Below are positions 59,608-64,000 of a stretch of DNA of 64,000 nt, one piece after another (the first letter of the stretch is position 1; the number at the start of each line of letters is the position of its first letter). The position numbers were made by a program, and so were the translations under genes. Origin of the DNA: HKCCE3408 sp038530555 (lineage in GTDB: Bacteria; Pseudomonadota; Alphaproteobacteria; Rhodobacterales; Rhodobacteraceae); NCBI GenBank assembly GCA_038530555.1, contig JBCBCN010000001.1, positions 620,001 through 684,000 on the forward strand, read 5' to 3'. Under the pieces are notes generated by a model that was not told the origin of the DNA, did not search any database, and saw nothing but the letters and a program-made list of their open reading frames with translations.

Positions 59608-60591
59608 ATGGGAAACGACACATCCATCGCACAAAGCCCAAATGTACCCACCCGCGAGGATATCTCCGCCGCCGCCACGCGCATCGAGCCCTATATCCGC
59701 GCCACACCGGTGTTCACGCCCCCAGCGGGCAGCTTCGGGCTCGACTATCCGGTCGCGCTCAAGCTGGAACATCTGCAAATCACCGGCTCTTTCAAGATCC
59801 GCGGCGCCTTCAACAACCTGCTCAGCCGTCCGGTGCCCGTGGCGGGCGTGATCGCGGCCTCGGGTGGCAATCATGGCGCGGGCGTGGCCCATGCGGCCAC
59901 GACGCTTGGCCATACCTCCAAGATCTTCGTGCCCCGCGCCATCGCCAAGGAGGAGAAGCTGCGCCGCATGCGCGCGTTCGGGGCCGAGGTTGTGCTGACC
60001 GAAGGCAGCGTGGCCGAGTGCATGGCCGCCTATGCCGCCGAGGCCCAGGCCACCGGCGCCCTCGACGTCCATCCCTATGACACCGTGCCCACCCTCGCCG
60101 GTCAGGGCAGCGTCGCGCGCGAGATGGAGCATCAGATCGAAGGCCTCGATACGGTCATGATCGCGGTCGGCGGCGGCGGTCTGATCGGCGGTGTCGCGGC
60201 CTGGTTCGGCGACCGCGTCAATGTCGTCTCCGTAGAGACCGAAACCACCAACACCGCCGCGCGCTCCTTCGAGGAAGGGCCAGACATTGACGTGGCGGCC
60301 AGCGGGATCGCCGCCGGATCGCTGGGCGGGCCCCGCCTCGGCGTCGTGTCTTGGGCTGTAATCGAGCGCCATGTGCGCACCCGCATCCTGGTCAGCGATG
60401 CCGATGTCTATGAGGCCGGGAGGCGGTTATGGGAGGAGACGCGCCTGGCCGTCGAGCCCGGCGCCGCAACGGCGATGGCGGCGCTGACCTCCGGCGCGTA
60501 TCGACCCGCAAAGGGCGAGCGGGTGGCGGTCCTTTTGTGCGGCGGCAACGCCGAGCCGGACTGGTTCCTTCAGCCCGAGACCTCTGCCTAA
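59608..60591 (+). CDS. serine/threonine dehydratase-like PLP enzyme
   Basis: A 327-residue fold-type II PLP enzyme. It has the Schiff-base lysine motif GSFKIRGAFN, the substrate loop ASGGNHGAGVAHAA and the phosphate-binding VGGGGLIGG, as in threonine dehydratase and serine racemase. There is no regulatory ACT domain, so it is the short catabolic type. The substrate (Thr, Ser or hydroxyaspartate) cannot be fixed. The ATG at 59608 gives a normal N terminus; a TTG at 59596 is in frame. Its place between cobS and cobT has no obvious reason. Confidence 0.9.
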   Translation: MGNDTSIAQSPNVPTREDISAAATRIEPYIRATPVFTPPAGSFGLDYPVALKLEHLQITGSFKIRGAFNNLLSRPVPVAGVIAASGGNHGAGVAHAATTLGHTSKIFVPRAIAKEEKLRRMRAFGAEVVLTEGSVAECMAAYAAEAQATGALDVHPYDTVPTLAGQGSVAREMEHQIEGLDTVMIAVGGGGLIGGVAAWFGDRVNVVSVETETTNTAARSFEEGPDIDVAASGIAAGSLGGPRLGVVSWAVIERHVRTRILVSDADVYEAGRRLWEETRLAVEPGAATAMAALTSGAYRPAKGERVAVLLCGGNAEPDWFLQPETSA

Positions 60592-60695
60592 TTTTTGAGC
60601 AACTCGCCCGCGCGGTCTGTCGCAGGATAGGGAAAGCCCTTGGGGCATCGGCGGAACACCGCTTAGCATCCTTTGTGCAGGACAAAGGATTAGCT

Positions 60696-61118
60696 ATGCG
60701 CCGGATCATAACCATCGCCCTTCTTACCACGTTCACCTGGACAGCCACGCTGCACGCGGCCGCCGCCGCGCCGATCGACTGGCCGCGGGCTAGCGCGTCG
60801 GACGCCGAACGTGCGCAGCACTGCGCCGCTGTGCTGACGGCCTTTGGGCTCGCTTACCTTTACGCTGCTGAGCTCATGGAGCTCGACGATGTGCCGCGCC
60901 CGGCCATGTTGCCCGAGCACATCCTAGAGGCGGCGGGCGGGCCGGAGAGCTATGATACGATCTTTGCGCTGGTCGATCTGTGGCAGGAAAACTGGCAATC
61001 CGTCGGCCGCACCAATTTCTATCCCCGCCTCGCCGGGGCGGGCACGCCCTATATCGCCGATGACGGGCAGATCCTGATGCAGGCGGTCCGCCAATGCATG
61101 CAACATTACGACCTCTAG
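60696..61118 (+). CDS. small exported hypothetical protein
   Basis: A 140-residue protein with a clear signal peptide (RRIITIALLTTFTWTATLHA) and a mature helical part with two cysteines (QHCAAVL and RQCMQHY), probably a disulfide. No family is recognised. The ATG at 60696 follows AAAGGA; a frame to 60429 is a shadow of the previous gene. It overlaps the next gene's start by 25 bases, so the two are probably coupled. It may be related in style to the exported protein at 59016, which also has a C-containing helical body. Confidence 0.72.
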   Translation: MRRIITIALLTTFTWTATLHAAAAAPIDWPRASASDAERAQHCAAVLTAFGLAYLYAAELMELDDVPRPAMLPEHILEAAGGPESYDTIFALVDLWQENWQSVGRTNFYPRLAGAGTPYIADDGQILMQAVRQCMQHYDL

Positions 61119-61756
61119 GCGCGGCGCTCGCGGCGTTTGCCCTGACACTCGCCGCGACCCCGCCAAGGGCCGACGAAACCAAACCCGTTATTTCTGAAAC
61201 CTGCGTGAACCTCATTGCCGCTGAACCGGGCTGTGAGACTGTCACCTTGACCGATCCCGGCGAAGGCGGGGCGATCTTGCGCATCTTCGCGGGCGATGAA
61301 ATGATCTTCGAGCTACCCGAGGCCGCCAGCATGGACCGGGTGCCGGGCGACCCGCTCGCCATGGGCGTGCCCGAACTAACGCCCCGTGTCGAGCCATCGC
61401 TAGACGAGACCGGCTTCCGGATCAGAAGCGCTTGGGAAAGCCGCCTACGCTATCCTTGGCAGCAATCCCGCGTGGTGATCTGGCAGGACGGCGGACCGGT
61501 CGTCGCAGCGGCCAGCTACGCCGTGCGCGACCGGGCGCGCGGGTCTTGGGTCAGCTGCGACGTCAATTACGCGGCCGGGCAAGCCAGTTGGACCCGCGTT
61601 CTGACCGACCCTGAAGCGCCCGACGGCCCGCTCGACGTGTTCGAGGACGCTGTCGCTTTGCCGCCGCAAGACCTGCGTCCCCTGGCTCAGTTCGGCCCTG
61701 GCGTAATCCCCGAGCCCTGCGCCGACGCGGTCGCCGAGGTCACCGTCCCGCGCTGA
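61094..61756 (+). CDS. exported hypothetical protein
   Basis: A 220-residue protein. It has a signal peptide (1-26, ending PPRA), then a beta-rich domain with Cys pairs (SETCVNLIAAEPGCETVTL, and the later SCDVNY and EPCADAV). The strand-rich pattern and the even number of cysteines suggest a disulfide-stabilised periplasmic fold. I recognise no family. It overlaps the preceding gene by 25 bases and ends 70 bases before cobT. Confidence 0.7.
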   Translation: MHATLRPLGAALAAFALTLAATPPRADETKPVISETCVNLIAAEPGCETVTLTDPGEGGAILRIFAGDEMIFELPEAASMDRVPGDPLAMGVPELTPRVEPSLDETGFRIRSAWESRLRYPWQQSRVVIWQDGGPVVAAASYAVRDRARGSWVSCDVNYAAGQASWTRVLTDPEAPDGPLDVFEDAVALPPQDLRPLAQFGPGVIPEPCADAVAEVTVPR

Positions 61757-61826
61757 GCGATACGGGCCAGCCAACAGCGCTTGTGCCCTTGCCCTCACCG
61801 GCGCGCTGCCCCACATTCAGCGCAGG

Positions 61827-63698
61827 ATGAAAAAGCAAGACAATCCCGCAGAACCGTTCAAAAAAGCCCTGGCCGAGGCGACGCGTACGCTCGCCGATGA
61901 CCCAGAGCTGGGCGTGACCTATTCGGTCGATCCTCCGGGGACGAGCGGGGATGGTTTGCGCCTGCCGCAGGTCAGCCGCCGGATGACGCGCGATGAGGTG
62001 TTGATCGCTCGCGGCACGGCTGATGCGCTTGCGCTTCGGCACAAGTTTCACGACACCGGCACGGCGGCGCGCTACGAGCCCACGGGCGCCATGGCCCGCG
62101 ATCTGATGATGGCGATGGAGACCGCTCGTTGCGAGGCGGTGGGAGCCAAGGCGATGCCTGGCACCGCGTCGAACATTGAGGCCAAGATCTGCACCGATGC
62201 GCGGCGCAAGGGCTACGGCGATGCCCGCTCAGCCGACGATGTGCCCCTGGCCACGGCGGCGGGCTATCTGATCCGCGAGATGTCGACGGGGCGGGAGCTT
62301 CCCGCAGAGGCCAAGAACGTGCTCGATCTGTGGCGCGGCTATATCGAGGACCGCTGCACCGGCACGCTCGAGGCACTGGATGCGTCGATGGATGACCAGA
62401 CGACCTTCGCCAAGCTCGCCCGGCAATTGATCGACGATCTAGGCTACGGCGATCAGTTGGGCGACGACCCCGACGATATCGACGAGGACAGCGAAGAGGA
62501 AAGCGCTGGCGAAGAGGACACCGAACCCGACAGCACCGGCAGTGACGAGGAGGCCGAGCCAGAGGACAGCGAGGCAGAGCCCGAACGCGCCCAGGAAGAC
62601 AGCCAGGACGCCGCGCAGGCCGAGGTCCAGATGGACGACCAGGGCGATATGGACGAGGCCGAGGAGCAAGAGCTCCCCGATGGCGATGCGCCGCTCGACC
62701 CGCCGCCGCCCCTACCCTTTTCCGACGCTGACCCGAATTACGTGGTCTACAACAATGACCATGACGAAGAGATCGCCGCCGAAGACTTGGCCGAGCCGCA
62801 GGAGCTTGAGCGTCTGCGCGCCTATCTCGACCAACAACTCGAGCCGCTCAAAGGCGCGGTGAGCCGGTTAGCAAACAAACTTCAGCGCCGGCTGCAGGCT
62901 CAGCAAAACCGCTCCTGGGAGTTCGACCGGGAGGAGGGCATCCTCGATGCCGGACGGCTCGCGCGGGTGGTGGCGAACCCGACGACACCGCTAAGCTTCA
63001 AGGTTGAGCGCGACACCGAGTTCCGCGACACGGTGGTAACGCTTCTGCTCGACAATTCCGGCTCGATGCGCGGGCGGCCCATCTCCATCGCGGCGATCTG
63101 CGCCGACGTTCTGGCCCGCACGCTGGAGCGCTGCCAGGTCAAGGTCGAGATCCTGGGCTTTACCACCCGGGCCTGGAAGGGCGGCAAAAGCCGTGAGGAT
63201 TGGCTGGCCGCCGGACGTCCGCAACAGCCCGGCCGCCTAAACGATCTGCGCCACATCATCTATAAGAGTGCTGATGCCCCCTGGCGCCGAACCCGGGACA
63301 ATCTGGGCCTGATGATGAAAGAGGGCCTGCTGAAGGAAAACATCGACGGAGAGGCGCTGGAATGGGCGCATCGCCGGATGGTCGGGCGGCGTGAGGCGCG
63401 CAAGATCCTGATGGTGATCTCGGACGGGGCGCCGGTGGATGACTCGACGCTCAGTGTGAACCCGGCCAACTATCTCGAAAAACACCTGCGCGACGTGATC
63501 GCCATGGTGGAAAAACGTCGCGCGGTGGAGCTGTTGGCAATCGGGATCGGCCATGACGTGACGCGCTACTATGACCGCGCGGTCACGATCACCGATGTGG
63601 AGCAGCTTGCCGGTGCCATGACCGAGCAATTGGCGAGCCTGTTTGACACGGACCCCCGTGCTCGAGCACGGATTATGGGGCTAGGCCGGGTCGCCTGA
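61827..63698 (+). CDS. cobT: cobaltochelatase subunit CobT
   Basis: The non-ATPase partner of CobS in the cobalt-inserting complex. The 623-residue protein has the CobT N-terminal region (1-205), a long acidic linker (209-300, mostly Asp and Glu), and a C-terminal von Willebrand A domain with the MIDAS motif D409-x-S411-x-S413 in LLDNSGSMRG. It forms the ring with CobS, and CobN receives the cobalt. Length matches the family. The last ORF codon is followed by a perfect 14-base palindrome (63699-63712), too compact to be a terminator. Confidence 0.95.
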   Translation: MKKQDNPAEPFKKALAEATRTLADDPELGVTYSVDPPGTSGDGLRLPQVSRRMTRDEVLIARGTADALALRHKFHDTGTAARYEPTGAMARDLMMAMETARCEAVGAKAMPGTASNIEAKICTDARRKGYGDARSADDVPLATAAGYLIREMSTGRELPAEAKNVLDLWRGYIEDRCTGTLEALDASMDDQTTFAKLARQLIDDLGYGDQLGDDPDDIDEDSEEESAGEEDTEPDSTGSDEEAEPEDSEAEPERAQEDSQDAAQAEVQMDDQGDMDEAEEQELPDGDAPLDPPPPLPFSDADPNYVVYNNDHDEEIAAEDLAEPQELERLRAYLDQQLEPLKGAVSRLANKLQRRLQAQQNRSWEFDREEGILDAGRLARVVANPTTPLSFKVERDTEFRDTVVTLLLDNSGSMRGRPISIAAICADVLARTLERCQVKVEILGFTTRAWKGGKSREDWLAAGRPQQPGRLNDLRHIIYKSADAPWRRTRDNLGLMMKEGLLKENIDGEALEWAHRRMVGRREARKILMVISDGAPVDDSTLSVNPANYLEKHLRDVIAMVEKRRAVELLAIGIGHDVTRYYDRAVTITDVEQLAGAMTEQLASLFDTDPRARARIMGLGRVA

Positions 63699-63749
63699 GG
63701 CGGCCGGCCGCCCATAGACAGGGCGCTTGCGTTAGATCACTCTTCCCCC

Positions 63750-64000
63750 ATGACAGACACCTCCCCCACCCATTTCCAAAGCTTCGACGCCACGAGCAGC
63801 CCGGACCAGGGCCCTCCGCGCCTGGCCTTTTTGCGCAAGGAGATTGCAGCGCGCGGCTTTGACGGCTTCATCGTGCCCCGCGCCGATGCCTTTCAGGGCG
63901 AATACGTGGCTCCGTGCGACGCGCGCCTTGCCTGGCTGACGGGTTTCACCGGCTCGGCGGGCTTTGCCGTGGTGCTGAGGGAGCAGGCGGCGATCTTCAC
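63750..64000 (+). CDS. pepP: aminopeptidase P family protein, 5' part
   Basis: The first 83 codons of an M24B peptidase (Xaa-Pro aminopeptidase) that runs off the right edge. The opening RLAFLRKEIAARGFDGFIVP, then VAPCDARLAWLTGFTGSAGF, is typical of the N-terminal creatinase-like domain. The metal-binding C-terminal domain is outside the window, so the exact substrate is not shown. The start has no strong ribosome-binding site in the 50 bases after cobT. Confidence 0.88.
   Translation, partial: MTDTSPTHFQSFDATSSPDQGPPRLAFLRKEIAARGFDGFIVPRADAFQGEYVAPCDARLAWLTGFTGSAGFAVVLREQAAIF

Noticed and set aside
63699..63712. GGCGGCCGGCCGCC palindrome after cobT as terminator
   Set aside because: No loop is possible without breaking the stem and no T-run follows.
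1..64000. CRISPR array, prophage, insertion sequence or restriction system
   Set aside because: No spaced direct repeats of CRISPR type and no transposase, integrase, phage or restriction genes were seen.

Overview
The window is chromosomal DNA of a marine-type alphaproteobacterium of the order Rhodobacterales (Roseobacter group or a close relative). The evidence is the gene content (a DddP-type DMSP lyase, OlsB, the long FolB and Dcd forms, a CobS/CobT-type cobaltochelatase), alphaproteobacterial gene orders (yceD-rpmF-plsX-fabH-ihfA-merR, glyQ-x-glyS) and the GC-rich codon use. The species cannot be named from this stretch. About 85-90% is coding. Most genes are housekeeping genes; the less ordinary material lies between them and at a few accessory loci.

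Region by region. 0-9 kb: the 3' end of enolase, an orphan histidine kinase, a DUF985 cupin, a RarD-type exporter, divergent anmK and tyrS, a FemAB-like acetyltransferase, and the minus-strand pair bamE-olsB. 8.4-13.3 kb: the envelope/ribosome cluster yceD-rpmF-plsX-fabH-ihfA-merR, followed by tRNA-Pro(GGG). 13.3-21.2 kb: a double-length dCTP deaminase, a SAM methyltransferase divergent from dddP, an endonuclease/exonuclease/phosphatase-fold membrane protein, a hydrolase-OsmC fusion, an Lrp regulator and ferredoxin-NADP reductase. 21.4-29.6 kb is the most accessory part: a VPLPA-CTERM surface protein, an alanine-rich helical-repeat membrane protein, infC with an AUA start, a short LOV protein next to a TupBCA tungstate transporter, a secreted-protein gene cut by one in-frame stop, and a Roseobacter-type protein often mislabelled PAPS reductase. 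29.7-42.9 kb: pyrC-pyrE, dnaB, alr-pqiA-like-radA, an autotransporter, cvpA-purF, bioY and an SDR. 42.9-54.3 kb (mostly minus strand): folB, folP, glmM, a SleB-type hydrolase, and glyQ-DUF6446-glyS with a divergent PPDK-like protein. 54.6-64 kb: a SPOR/peptidoglycan-binding protein with a dead trypsin-like domain, an exported MsrB, cobS and cobT separated by five small or unrelated genes, and the start of an aminopeptidase P gene.

How they work together. Several loci serve envelope building: glmM and alr for peptidoglycan precursors, anmK for its recycling, plsX/fabH/olsB for lipids, bamE for outer-membrane assembly, and the SleB and SPOR proteins for wall remodelling. Others make cofactors and nucleotides: folB/folP for folate, bioY for biotin uptake, cobST for cobalamin, pyrC/pyrE/purF/dcd for nucleotides. 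DddP links the organism to algal DMSP. TupABC implies a tungsten enzyme elsewhere in the genome.

No complete, clearly new multi-gene system is visible. The strongest undescribed signal is a non-coding element family: a CAAA...TTTG hairpin with a 3-nt loop, exactly 10 nt, then a GGGC-NN-AGCCC box. It occurs once near 33.4 kb and twice near 56.5 kb, with compensatory base changes in the stems. Other non-coding structures are a hairpin array after dnaB, 34-bp hairpin repeats between bioY and an SDR gene, and a 12-bp G-tract repeat before purF. Functions below are assigned by recognition of motifs and architecture, not by database search.
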